Shown: positions 52,201 through 61,239 of the stretch, one piece after another
How positions within the stretch are numbered: position 1 is the stretch's first letter
Layout of the letters: every line of letters starts with the position of its first letter
Origin: Nostoc sp. PCC 7107
Lineage (GTDB): Bacteria; Cyanobacteriota; Cyanobacteriia; Cyanobacteriales; Nostocaceae
DNA: 64,000 bases
NCBI RefSeq assembly: GCF_000316625.1
Contig: NC_019676.1
Coordinates: forward strand, 2,512,501 to 2,576,500
Reading direction: 5' to 3'
The notes under the pieces: generated by a model
The model's database searches: none
The model's input: the letters and a program-made list of their open reading frames with translations, nothing else
Told to the model about the DNA's origin: nothing
Program-made: the position numbers and the translations under genes

Positions 52201-55075
52201 AGAGCAGTTCTCAGCCAGAGAATTAGAGTGTAAAGTTAGCAATTTATTTAATGTTTTTATTAGACCTTGGAAAGAACCTCTAATTCAAACTATAGAACCA
52301 TTAGGTAGGGCTAGTCAAATAGGTTTTGAAATGGGGGATATTGAGTATGCTAGTTATGCCACTGCTCATCGCTGTACCTATCGATTTCTAGCTGGAGAAA
52401 ATCTTGTAGACTTACAAGAAAAACAAAAGATAGCGCTTGAAGTTTTGCAGCCAATTAAACAACATCATTCTCTGGTTAATGCTCAAATTTGGCAGCAACT
52501 CGTCTCCAATTTGTTGGGAGATGTTACTGATATAAAAAAATTATCCGGTGAGCATTTTGATGAAACTGAGCTTATACCCATTTTGTGTGCCGGAAATGAT
52601 CGATCACTGTCGTTTACAGCTTATTTGGCTAAGTGTATTCTCAGTTATTTATTTGCCGATTATCCGGTGGCTGTAACATCAGCAGTTCAGGCAGCAAATT
52701 ATGCAGATGCAGCTATTGGAGTGACTGTTGCACTCCACAACTTTTATTACTCTCTTGCGCTGCTGTCTCAATCTGAAGACAGTGGCACACCAAATATAAA
52801 CAAAAATTATCAATCTCTGCTAGGCCAAATAGAAGTTAATCAAAAATTATTGAAAGTATGGGCTGTTCATGCGCCAAAAAACTTTGAACATAAATACAAT
52901 TTGGTAGAAGCAGAAAAATGTCGAGTATTAGGCAAAAAAACAGCAGCCATTGAACTATATGATCGTGCTATTGGTGGAGCTATAAAAAATAATTATATCC
53001 AAGAAGCAGCACTCAGCAATGAGTTGGCGGCCAAATTTTACCTCGACTGGGGTAAAGAGAAAATTGCCCAAGTTTATATGCAGGAAGCTTACTATGGCTA
53101 TGCTAATTGGGGTGCAGCAGCGAAAACTGAAGATTTAGAATATCGTTACCCTAACTTATTACTGCCCATTCTCCAAAAAATAAATCCTATTCTGAACATC
53201 TGGGATACTCTCGAAACTTTGGTTGTCCCTAATTTATCAATTCATTCTTCCACAAAAGTCAACGGTTCTTCTAGCTCTAGCATCAATAATGCACTAGATT
53301 TTACCGCCATCCTCAAAGCCTCTCAAGCATTATCCATGACAATTGTTCTGGATGAACTATTACAAAAACTCACGCAGATTGTTTTGCAAAATTCTGGGGG
53401 CGATTACTGTGCCTTAATTCTGCCCGATAGTGATGGTAACTGGCACCTCAAAGCCATTGCTACACTTGAAAGTACAGAACTTGTTTCTGAACCTCTGGAG
53501 GGGAATTTCCTGCTACCCGTTAAGCTGATACAGTACGTCAAAAATACCCAAGCAATTGTAGCCTTCGATAATCTAAAAACTGATCTACCCGTAATTGGGG
53601 AATATTTAACGAAGCACCAACCAAAAAGCGTAGTTTGCTTACCAATTCTGAATCAAGGAAATTTGATTGGGATTGTGTATTTAAAGAATCAGTCTACTAG
53701 TCAAGTATTTACAAATGAGCGCATTCTCATTCTGAATTTCCTGTGTACTCAAGCTGCTATTTCTCTAGAAAATGCTAGACTCCATGCCCAAGAACGGGCA
53801 AAATCCTATCGTTTAGAGCAATCTCAACAAAGATTACAAATTATCATTCAACAAACACCAGTAGCTGTCCTAGAGTGGAATACTCAGTTTGAGTTTCAAA
53901 ATTGGAATCCAGCTGCGGAAAAATTATTTGGCTATACACAATCAGAAATATTAGGTAAACATTTTCGTACTATTATTCCTGAAGAGTATCACGCTTACAC
54001 AGATGATATTGCCACTTCAATTTTAGCTGAAAATGGTGGTTCTCACGCTATTAATGAAAACATTACTAAAGATGGTCGACGGATTGTTTGTGAATGGTTT
54101 AATGCCGCACTACTTGATGCTAATGGAGAGATTTATGGTGGCGTTTCAATGGGGTTAGATATTAGCGATCGCCAACGGGCAGAAGCCGCCATTCAGAAAA
54201 AATCACAGGAACTAGAAATGGCTTTAAAAGCCCTACAGCAAGCACAATTACAAATTATTCAAAGTGAGAAAATGTCCGCTTTGGGTAACTTAGTTGCTGG
54301 TATCGCCCACGAAATGAATAATCCCTTGGGCTTTATTGCCGCTACTCTCAAACAAGCTAAACCCACCTTTGCTGATATTATTGAACACTTGAAAATCTAT
54401 CAAGAAACTTTACCTGATAAGAGTGAAGAAATCCTCGATCACGAGTCAGAAATTGATTTGGAATATAGCTTAGAGGATTTACCAAAAATGCTCGATTCCA
54501 TGACAATGGCTTGCGATAGATTAAAAAATATCAGCACTTCTCTACGCACATTCTCCCGTGCTGATAGAGATTATAAAGTGCCATTTAATCTTCATGAAGG
54601 CATTGATAGTACAATCTTAATTCTCAAGCATCGTCTCAAAGCCAACGAACAGCGTCCCGCGATTGAAGTAATAACTAGCTACGGTAATTTACCACAAATA
54701 GAATGTTTTCCTGGGCAATTAAATCAGGTATTTATGAATATTTTAGCAAATGCCATTGACGCATTGGAAGAATCAAATCATGGACGGAGTTTTGAGCAAA
54801 TTCAAGCTCATCCTAACCTGATTACAATTACCACATCAATGACGGATAAATATGCAAAAATCTCCATTACTGACAACGGTAAAGGCATGAGCGAAGAGGT
54901 AAAATGCAAAATCTTTGACCATTTATTTACTACTAAAGCTGTAGATAAAGGTACGGGTTTAGGTTTGGCGATCGCTCTGCAAATTGTCGAGGAAAAACAT
55001 AACGGTCAAATCGCAGTTAATTCTGTTATGGGAGAGGGAACAGAATTTCTTATTTCCCTTCCCATTAAGGCTTAA
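49292..55075 (+). CDS. Ser/Thr kinase - ATPase - GAF - PAS - histidine kinase (HstK type)
   Basis: 1927 residues. Order: Ser/Thr kinase domain (about 10-275; HKDIKPANILI near 131, DFS instead of DFG near 150, APE region SPEQTGRM), AAA-type ATPase (Walker A GSSGIGKTA near 331, Walker B LVIFLDDLQWAD near 457), a long helical TPR-like middle (about 700-1330), GAF (about 1345-1505), PAS (about 1515-1640), HisKA (GIAHEMNNP, His about 1673) and HATPase (QVFMNILANAIDAL, DNGKGMS, GTGLGLAIA). This is the HstK-type hybrid family of heterocystous cyanobacteria, which couples Ser/Thr and His phosphorylation. No response regulator is beside it. The DFS motif may weaken metal binding. A terminator follows at 55111. 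Confidence 0.92.
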   Translation: MDAKVCTPIILGYQIREVLYTGSRTRVYRAIRQFDQLPVVIKLLTSECPSFSELLQFRNQYSISKNLPIPGIIHPLALETYGNGYILVMADSGGIALREYIKAKILSLDEFLAIAIQLANILQDLHQNRVIHKDIKPANILINPQTKQVQIIDFSIASLLPRETQEIKSPNVLEGTLAYISPEQTGRMNRGIDYRSDFYSLGVTFYEILTGNLPFICSDPMELLHCHIAKQPDELNSTEIPQVIAEIVMKLMAKNAEDRYQSALGLKFDLEKCLSQSQLTGKVEYFAIGEKDSCDRFLIPEKLYGRETEVQTLLNAFKRVTVGASELMLVAGSSGIGKTAIVNEVHKPIVQQRGYFIKGKFDQFNRNIPFSAFVQAFRDLMGQLLSESDTQLQQWKTQILAVVGENAQVLIEVIPELEIIIGKQPPAPELLGSAAQNRFNLLFQKFIQIFTTVEHPLVIFLDDLQWADSASFELIKLLMQNSHYLLVLGAYRDNEVSPIHPFILMLEELKQVKTIVTTITLPPLTCDDTNHLVADTLNCSLEFTKLLTELIQRKTQGNPFFTTQFLKALHEEKYIIFNCDRHYWECDLLKVNELSLTDDVVEFMALQLQKLPAATQKILKLAACVGNTFDLATVMLISEQSPTDTSTALWKALQEGLIIPTSQVYKFFQLEDTAHSQAEHTINPTYRFLHDRIQQAAYSLIPDDQKQVTHYQIGQQLLSHLSEEKQRESIFDIVNHLNMGSELITTQRQRNQLAKLNLMAGEKALAATAYSAAAKYFDSGVKFLHADSWQSEYRLTLSLYESAIEAEYLNINFAHAQSLANFVLERTTSLLDRVKFYELQIQMYMAQSETPKALAIGMSALELLGVDLNNAPASSAIYLPQLATIESLPVMQDAHQIAVMRILMAIFSPAYTTKPELLSPIVLTMINLSLKQGHTSLTAFAYVFYGIMLCGFEKDLDKGYYSGLLALKVLEQFSARELECKVSNLFNVFIRPWKEPLIQTIEPLGRASQIGFEMGDIEYASYATAHRCTYRFLAGENLVDLQEKQKIALEVLQPIKQHHSLVNAQIWQQLVSNLLGDVTDIKKLSGEHFDETELIPILCAGNDRSLSFTAYLAKCILSYLFADYPVAVTSAVQAANYADAAIGVTVALHNFYYSLALLSQSEDSGTPNINKNYQSLLGQIEVNQKLLKVWAVHAPKNFEHKYNLVEAEKCRVLGKKTAAIELYDRAIGGAIKNNYIQEAALSNELAAKFYLDWGKEKIAQVYMQEAYYGYANWGAAAKTEDLEYRYPNLLLPILQKINPILNIWDTLETLVVPNLSIHSSTKVNGSSSSSINNALDFTAILKASQALSMTIVLDELLQKLTQIVLQNSGGDYCALILPDSDGNWHLKAIATLESTELVSEPLEGNFLLPVKLIQYVKNTQAIVAFDNLKTDLPVIGEYLTKHQPKSVVCLPILNQGNLIGIVYLKNQSTSQVFTNERILILNFLCTQAAISLENARLHAQERAKSYRLEQSQQRLQIIIQQTPVAVLEWNTQFEFQNWNPAAEKLFGYTQSEILGKHFRTIIPEEYHAYTDDIATSILAENGGSHAINENITKDGRRIVCEWFNAALLDANGEIYGGVSMGLDISDRQRAEAAIQKKSQELEMALKALQQAQLQIIQSEKMSALGNLVAGIAHEMNNPLGFIAATLKQAKPTFADIIEHLKIYQETLPDKSEEILDHESEIDLEYSLEDLPKMLDSMTMACDRLKNISTSLRTFSRADRDYKVPFNLHEGIDSTILILKHRLKANEQRPAIEVITSYGNLPQIECFPGQLNQVFMNILANAIDALEESNHGRSFEQIQAHPNLITITTSMTDKYAKISITDNGKGMSEEVKCKIFDHLFTTKAVDKGTGLGLAIALQIVEEKHNGQIAVNSVMGEGTEFLISLPIKA

Positions 55076-55110
55076 TTTGGGAACTTTGATTTAAAAATTG
55101 CAATTCAATT

Positions 55111-55150
55111 CAGGTAGGTAATGCGGAAAAGTCGCTGCCTACCTGATTTT
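55111..55150 (+). terminator. Terminator between the two large kinases
   Basis: CAGGTAGG (55111-55118) pairs with CCTACCTG (55138-55145), followed by ATTTTTATG. The two kinases are probably separate transcripts. Confidence 0.65.
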
Positions 55151-55366
55151 TATGTTTGGACATTACCCACCCTAGGATGATAGAGAATAATACTTTTTTG
55201 AAGTTGCAATTGGACACTTACTTAAGTAATAAAAGTGTTTAATTACACATATTTATTTGTTAGTAAATATCTCATCAATGGGAATACTAAGCTTATCTAA
55301 ACTTGCTGCGCGTGGTTTCATCCATGTAGAGAAGCAAAGGCCAAAAAAAGCTAGAGGTGTATATAA

Positions 55367-58300
55367 ATGGCTACTGAGTTTCCTACCCCCGTCATTCCTG
55401 GATATCAAATTAGCTTTCAACTGTATGCAGGTTCTAGAACCAGAGTATATCGTGCTATCCGCCAAGTCGATCAACTGCCAGTAGTCATCAAACTCTTGAC
55501 CTCAGAATATCCCAGTTTTCAAGAATTATTGCAATTTCGCAACCAATATACGATTAGTAAAAATCTCCAAATTCCGGGGATTATTCATCCCTTGTCATTA
55601 GAAACATATCGCAATGGTTATATTTTGGTGATGGCGGATACAGGCGCGATCGCTCTACGGGAATACATCAAAACTAGCACTCTTTCCTTAGCAGAATTTT
55701 TAGCGATCGCCATTCAATTAAGCAATATTCTCCAAGATTTGCATCAACATCGCGTTATCCACAAAGATATCAAACCTGCTAATATCCTGATTCATCCCTA
55801 CACTAAACAAGTACAACTGATTGACTTTAGTATTGCTTCCTTGTTACCTAGAGAAACTCAAGAAATCAAAAGTCCCAACGTTTTAGAAGGAACACTAGCT
55901 TACATTTCCCCAGAACAAACTGGGAGAATGAATCGGGGTATAGATTACCGGAGTGATTTTTATTCTTTAGGTGTGACATTTTACGAACTCTTGACTGGGA
56001 ATTTACCATTTATTTGTAATGACCCAATGGAGTTAGTTCATTGCCATATAGCTAAAACGCTAACTATATTGGGAAACATATCAGATATACCGCCGGTGAT
56101 TGCGGATATTGTCAAGAAATTGATGGCGAAAAATGCCGAAGATAGATATCAAAGTGCTTTGGGATTAAAGTTTGATTTAGAAACTTGTTATGAGCAGTTG
56201 CAAGATACTGGCAAAGTTGAATATTTTGCCATTGGTAGACGGGATATTTGCGATCGCTTCCTCATCCCTGAAAAACTCTACGGACGAGACGTAGAAGTTA
56301 CCAGCATAGTGCAAGCTTTTGAGCGCGTCGCCAACGGTAAAACCGAAATGATGCTAGTAGCAGGATTTTCCGGGATTGGTAAAACCGCCGTCATCAATGA
56401 GGTTCACAAACCCATTACCCGACAACAAGGCTATTTCATCAAAGGTAAATTTGACCAGTTTAATCGTAATCTTCCCTTATTAGCTTTTGTCCAAGCTTTG
56501 CGAGATTTAATCGGGCAGTTATTATCCGAATCAGACACCCAATTAAACCAATGGCGCAGCAAAATTCTCACAGCTTTGGGTGATAATGGACAAGTTTTAA
56601 TTGAAGTGATGCCAGAACTCGAAAGAGTGATTGGTAAACAACCTGCCGCACCAGAACTTTCGGGAACCGCCGCCCAAAATCGTTTTAACTTATTATTCCA
56701 GAAATTTATTGCTGTTTTTACCACAGCAGAACACCCATTAGTCATGTTTCTTGATGACTTGCAATGGGCAGATTTAGCTTCTTTGCAATTGATTAAACTG
56801 CTGATGGCAGATAAAAATTATCTGTTATTGTTGGGAGCTTATCGAGACAATGAAGTATCGCAGACACACCCATTAATTTTGACAGTTGAGGAACTCCAGC
56901 AAGTTGGCAAAACAGTTAATACAATTACCCTTGCGCCTCTAATGTTAAGTGATGTCAATCAGTTAGTTGCAGATACGCTGCATTGTACAACAGAGCGATC
57001 GCTTCCCCTGACAGAATTAATTGTCCGCAAGACCCAAGGTAATCCCTTTTTCATTACTCAGTTTCTCAAAGCATTATACGAAGATGGCGAAATTAAATTT
57101 AATTGTGAACAGGGATATTGGGAATGTGATATTGTCCAAATTAATGCCTTATCTCTCACAGATGATGTGGTGGAGTTTATGGCACAACAATTGCAGAAGT
57201 TACCTGATGAAACACAACAAATAGTCAAATTAGCTGCTTGTATCGGTAATCAATTTGATTTAGCCACCTTAGCGATTGTTTCTGAACAATTACAGATGGA
57301 AGCAGCAACAGCTTTATGGAAGGCTTTACAAGAAGGCTTAATTCTCCCTCAAAGTGAAGTTTATAAATTTTATCTCAACCATGAACAAACAGATACAAAT
57401 ACTCACAACATTGAAAATTTAACCTATCGCTTTCTCCACGATCGCGTCCAACAAGCTGCTTACTCTTTAATTCCCGATCGCCAAAAACAAGCCACTCACC
57501 TCAAAATTGGCCAATTACTCTGGAGTAATACCCTAGAGCAAGAGTTAGAAACACGCATTTTTGATATTGTCAATCAGCTAAATATCGGCATTGAATTAAT
57601 TACAGAACCATCCCAAAAAGAACAATTAGCCCAGTTAAACTTACGGGCTGGACATAAAGCTAAAGTTGCGACAGCCTACTCTGCGGCTGTGAGTTACTTA
57701 AATACAGGTTTAACACTTTTAACAGCAAATAGTTGGCAAAGTCAGTATGATTTAACTCTACAGTTTTATGCAGCTTTAGCAGAATCAGAATATTTAAACA
57801 CTAATTTTTCTCAATCTAAATACTTCATTGAGCAAACGCTTTTATCGGCTCGCAACTCACTAGATAAAATCAAAGTTTATGAAATCCAGATTTTATCTTA
57901 CACTGCTCAAAACAAACTGATAGAAGCTATAAATACAGGGAGAGAAGCTTTAGACTTGCTAGGTGTAGATTTTCCTGAAGATTGTGATTTTGAGACAATG
58001 ATTACCCAACATCAACAACTCAAAATTATTTTAGGCGATCGCCCCATAGAAACTCTTGCAGATTTACCAATTCTCCAAGACTCTCATCAATTAGCGGCGA
58101 TGCGAATCTTAGTTGGTTTATTTGCATCTGTGTATTTAGCTAAACCACAGTTATTACCTTTAAAGATATTCACAATGGTGAAAATCTGCATTCAAAAGGG
58201 TAACTCTCCTCAAGCAGCTATAGCCTATAGTTTGTATGGCTTATTTTTGTGCGCTACCGGAGAAATTGAGCGCGGCTATCAATTTGGTCAACTAGCAACT

Positions 58301-60754
58301 ATTGTCTTAGAACAATTGCAAGCTAAAGAGTTAACTAGTAAAGTTAATCTCACCTTTGCTTTATTTATTAAACATTGGCAAGATTCTCTGCGTTCTACAT
58401 TACCTGTGTTTTTATCAGGTCTAACCAGTGGGCTAGAACACGGTGATTTAGAATATGTTGGTTATTGTGCTAATTGTTATTGCCAATTTCTATTTTGGAC
58501 AGGTGAACATCTCGAAATTGCCGAAGCTGAAGCTGATAAATACTGTTTGCTGATTGAAGATATTAAGCAAGAAGCTTCTTTAATTTGGGCAAATACATGG
58601 CGACAAACAGTAATGAATTTGCGTGGTAAGGCTGAAAATGCCAAAATGCTGATTGGTTCTAGCTTTAGTGAAACTCTGACTCTGCCATCTTTGATTCAAA
58701 GTCGTAATGTGAATGGAATTTGCTATGTTTATCTAGCAAAACTCTTACTATGTTATTTATTTGGTGATGTGGAAATTGCCAAAGATTATGCTAGTAAATT
58801 TGAAGAATATGAACAAGGAGCAGCGGGATTATTGATTATTCCGCTGAAGAATTTTTATCAATCTTTGAGTTTGTTGTCATCATATTCTAGTTCAGATACA
58901 GAACAAGTAACTGTAGATTTAGAGAAGATTGCAAACAATCAAAAATCAATGAAGATATGGGCAGATCATGCTCCTATGAACTACCTACACAAGTTTCAAT
59001 TAGTAGAAGCTGAAATTCATCGAGTATTAGGCAAATACTATGAAGCTGGTGATTTGTACGATCGCGCGATCGCTCTGGCTCAAACTAACGGCTATCTGCA
59101 AGAAGCAGCCCTCGCCCATGAATTAGCAGCAAAGTTTTACCTAGCTTGGGGTAAAGATAAAATCGCCACAGCTTATATGCAGCAAGCTTATTATGGTTAT
59201 GCTCATTGGGGTGCAAAAGCCAAAACTGACGATTTAGAAAGCCGCTATCCCGATTTACTGCGTCCCATTTTCCAGCAGACAACACCAATTCTCAACCCAT
59301 TGGAAACCTTGGCTGCTATTACTAACTCCCATGTCTCGATTCATAACGCAACAAACACTAACACCTCTAATACAAGTCTGAATATTGCTTTAGATTTTGC
59401 TGCTATTCTCAAAGCCTCTCAGAGTCTATCTAGCACAATTCAACTAGATGAACTATTACATCAACTAACTCAGATTATTCTACAAAACTCTGGGGGCGAT
59501 CGCTGCGCTTTAATCTTGCCAAATAGTTATGGAATATGGGAGGTGAGAGCCATTACCACATCCGAAACCACAGAACTTTGTCGCCAACCCTTGGAAGGTA
59601 ATTCCATCCTCCCCGTCAAACTGATTCAATACGTCAAAAACAACCGAGAAGTTGTAGTAATTAACGAACTCAAAACAGATTTACCTGTAATTGATGAGTA
59701 TTTACATCAGCGCCAACCAAAAAGTCTGTTATGCTTACCAATCATCTATCAGGGAAGCTTGATTGGGATTTTGTATTTGAAGAATCGCTTTACTAGTGGA
59801 GTGTTTACAGGCGATCGCATCCTTATTCTCAACTTCCTTTGTAGTCAAGCTGCTATTTCTCTAGAAAATGCTCGCCTTTATCAGCAAGCTCAAGCTTATG
59901 CTCAACAGTTGGAACAATCTCAACTCCAGATAGTACAAAATGAAAAAATGGCATCTTTGGGTAACTTAGTCGCTGGTGTTGCTCATGAAGTTAATAACCC
60001 CATTGGTTTTCTTTACGGTAGTATCAGTAACGCTCAAGAATACACTCAGGATTTAATCAGACATCTAGAACTTTATCAGCAATACTACTCTGAACCTGTT
60101 GCACCAATTCAAAATAATGCCAAGAATATCGATTTGGACTTTTTAATTGCAGATTTACCCAAGTTACTGCATTCCATGACTGAAGCAACTGAGCGTATTA
60201 AATCGATTAGCACCAGTCTGCGTACCTTTTCCCGTGCAGATACGATTAATCAAGTGATGGCTAACATTCATGATGGTATTGATAGCACCTTGTTAATTTT
60301 AAAATACCGCCTCAAAGCCAACGAACATCGTCCTGCCATTAATATTCAGCAAGAATACGGTGATATACCTTTAATTGAATGCTTTCCTGGTCAGTTAAAC
60401 CAAGTATTTATGAATATCTTGGCTAATGCCATTGATATGTTTGATGATATGGCACAAGAACGCACATTTGCCGAATTGCAAACTCATCCTCAAGAAATTA
60501 CTATCCGCACTCAAGCAATTGCCAACCAAGTTTACATCCATATTCAAGATAACGGTAAAGGGATGAGTGCCGAAGTTCAAGCAAAAATTTTTGACCATTT
60601 ATTTACTACCAAAGCAGTTGGTAAAGGTACTGGTTTGGGAATGGCGATCGCTCGTCAAATTGTGGAAGAAAAACACAACGGTAAAATCGAAGTTAATTCA
60701 ATTTTGGGAAAAGGCACAGAATTCATCATTTCCTTGGCTATTAAGACTGCTTGA
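55367..60754 (+). CDS. Ser/Thr kinase - ATPase - GAF - histidine kinase (HstK type), paralogue
   Basis: 1795 residues, a close tandem paralogue of the preceding gene. Same kinase (HKDIKPANILI, again DFS), AAA ATPase (GFSGIGKTA, FLDDLQWADL), TPR-like middle and GAF, then directly HisKA (GVAHEVNNP, His about 1540) and HATPase (NILANAIDMF, NGKGMS, GTGLGMAIA). It lacks the PAS domain, which accounts for the 132-residue difference. The kinase domains are almost identical, so duplication is recent, while the middle parts diverge more. No response regulator nearby. The decayed H-NOX gene lies 278 bp downstream, and H-NOX proteins often act with such kinases. Confidence 0.92.
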   Translation: MATEFPTPVIPGYQISFQLYAGSRTRVYRAIRQVDQLPVVIKLLTSEYPSFQELLQFRNQYTISKNLQIPGIIHPLSLETYRNGYILVMADTGAIALREYIKTSTLSLAEFLAIAIQLSNILQDLHQHRVIHKDIKPANILIHPYTKQVQLIDFSIASLLPRETQEIKSPNVLEGTLAYISPEQTGRMNRGIDYRSDFYSLGVTFYELLTGNLPFICNDPMELVHCHIAKTLTILGNISDIPPVIADIVKKLMAKNAEDRYQSALGLKFDLETCYEQLQDTGKVEYFAIGRRDICDRFLIPEKLYGRDVEVTSIVQAFERVANGKTEMMLVAGFSGIGKTAVINEVHKPITRQQGYFIKGKFDQFNRNLPLLAFVQALRDLIGQLLSESDTQLNQWRSKILTALGDNGQVLIEVMPELERVIGKQPAAPELSGTAAQNRFNLLFQKFIAVFTTAEHPLVMFLDDLQWADLASLQLIKLLMADKNYLLLLGAYRDNEVSQTHPLILTVEELQQVGKTVNTITLAPLMLSDVNQLVADTLHCTTERSLPLTELIVRKTQGNPFFITQFLKALYEDGEIKFNCEQGYWECDIVQINALSLTDDVVEFMAQQLQKLPDETQQIVKLAACIGNQFDLATLAIVSEQLQMEAATALWKALQEGLILPQSEVYKFYLNHEQTDTNTHNIENLTYRFLHDRVQQAAYSLIPDRQKQATHLKIGQLLWSNTLEQELETRIFDIVNQLNIGIELITEPSQKEQLAQLNLRAGHKAKVATAYSAAVSYLNTGLTLLTANSWQSQYDLTLQFYAALAESEYLNTNFSQSKYFIEQTLLSARNSLDKIKVYEIQILSYTAQNKLIEAINTGREALDLLGVDFPEDCDFETMITQHQQLKIILGDRPIETLADLPILQDSHQLAAMRILVGLFASVYLAKPQLLPLKIFTMVKICIQKGNSPQAAIAYSLYGLFLCATGEIERGYQFGQLATIVLEQLQAKELTSKVNLTFALFIKHWQDSLRSTLPVFLSGLTSGLEHGDLEYVGYCANCYCQFLFWTGEHLEIAEAEADKYCLLIEDIKQEASLIWANTWRQTVMNLRGKAENAKMLIGSSFSETLTLPSLIQSRNVNGICYVYLAKLLLCYLFGDVEIAKDYASKFEEYEQGAAGLLIIPLKNFYQSLSLLSSYSSSDTEQVTVDLEKIANNQKSMKIWADHAPMNYLHKFQLVEAEIHRVLGKYYEAGDLYDRAIALAQTNGYLQEAALAHELAAKFYLAWGKDKIATAYMQQAYYGYAHWGAKAKTDDLESRYPDLLRPIFQQTTPILNPLETLAAITNSHVSIHNATNTNTSNTSLNIALDFAAILKASQSLSSTIQLDELLHQLTQIILQNSGGDRCALILPNSYGIWEVRAITTSETTELCRQPLEGNSILPVKLIQYVKNNREVVVINELKTDLPVIDEYLHQRQPKSLLCLPIIYQGSLIGILYLKNRFTSGVFTGDRILILNFLCSQAAISLENARLYQQAQAYAQQLEQSQLQIVQNEKMASLGNLVAGVAHEVNNPIGFLYGSISNAQEYTQDLIRHLELYQQYYSEPVAPIQNNAKNIDLDFLIADLPKLLHSMTEATERIKSISTSLRTFSRADTINQVMANIHDGIDSTLLILKYRLKANEHRPAINIQQEYGDIPLIECFPGQLNQVFMNILANAIDMFDDMAQERTFAELQTHPQEITIRTQAIANQVYIHIQDNGKGMSAEVQAKIFDHLFTTKAVGKGTGLGMAIARQIVEEKHNGKIEVNSILGKGTEFIISLAIKTA

Positions 60755-61032
60755 GTCTGGGTAATGCTGTGTATACCTAAAAACCTTGTCAGGGCTGGGT
60801 GTAGGGGATTTTGTTATGTGTTCAGTCTTTTTATTTTATGATTAATTCTTTCCCTCACACCTCTACACCCATTCGTAGCAAAATTTTCCCCTTTTCTTAG
60901 TGCCATTCACCTCTCTCTGTGCAGAAACAGCAAAATACTCTCCCCAGCCACCTTAATGATACGTCTTTATACTTGTAACAGCAAAGAAGTGACTAAGTAA
61001 TTCCACATTATATTATACAAAGTAGGTAAAAA

Positions 61033-61182
61033 ATGTACTGTCTAGTAAACAAAGCCGTTCAAGATATGATTTGTGAGTGCCACAGAGAAGATTCGTGGAA
61101 AACTATTAAAGAGTCATCACAAAATACGTCGGTAAAATCTATTTCTACGACTCCTGGCGACAGGGAATATAGCTATTGCTAG
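61033..61182 (+). pseudogene. H-NOX (heme-NO-binding) gene remnant
   Basis: 49 codons: MYCLVNKAVQDMICE, then DSWKTIKES, line up with the H-NOX start typified by MYGLVNKAIQDM and the following EDTW-x-IK segment. After about 30 residues the match is lost (TSVKSISTTPGDREYSYC) and a stop follows. A functional H-NOX has about 180-190 residues and a heme-ligand His near position 100, both absent here. The rest of 60755-61233 shows no gene. Confidence 0.7.
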
Positions 61183-61239
61183 ATGCGGACATCTTTAAAA
61201 ACACTATAATCTACATCTGTTGAACAGAGAGATTTGCTT

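Noticed and set aside
55257-55484. Small frame overlapping the start of the second large kinase.
   Set aside because: It overlaps the conserved kinase start in another frame and shows no family features.
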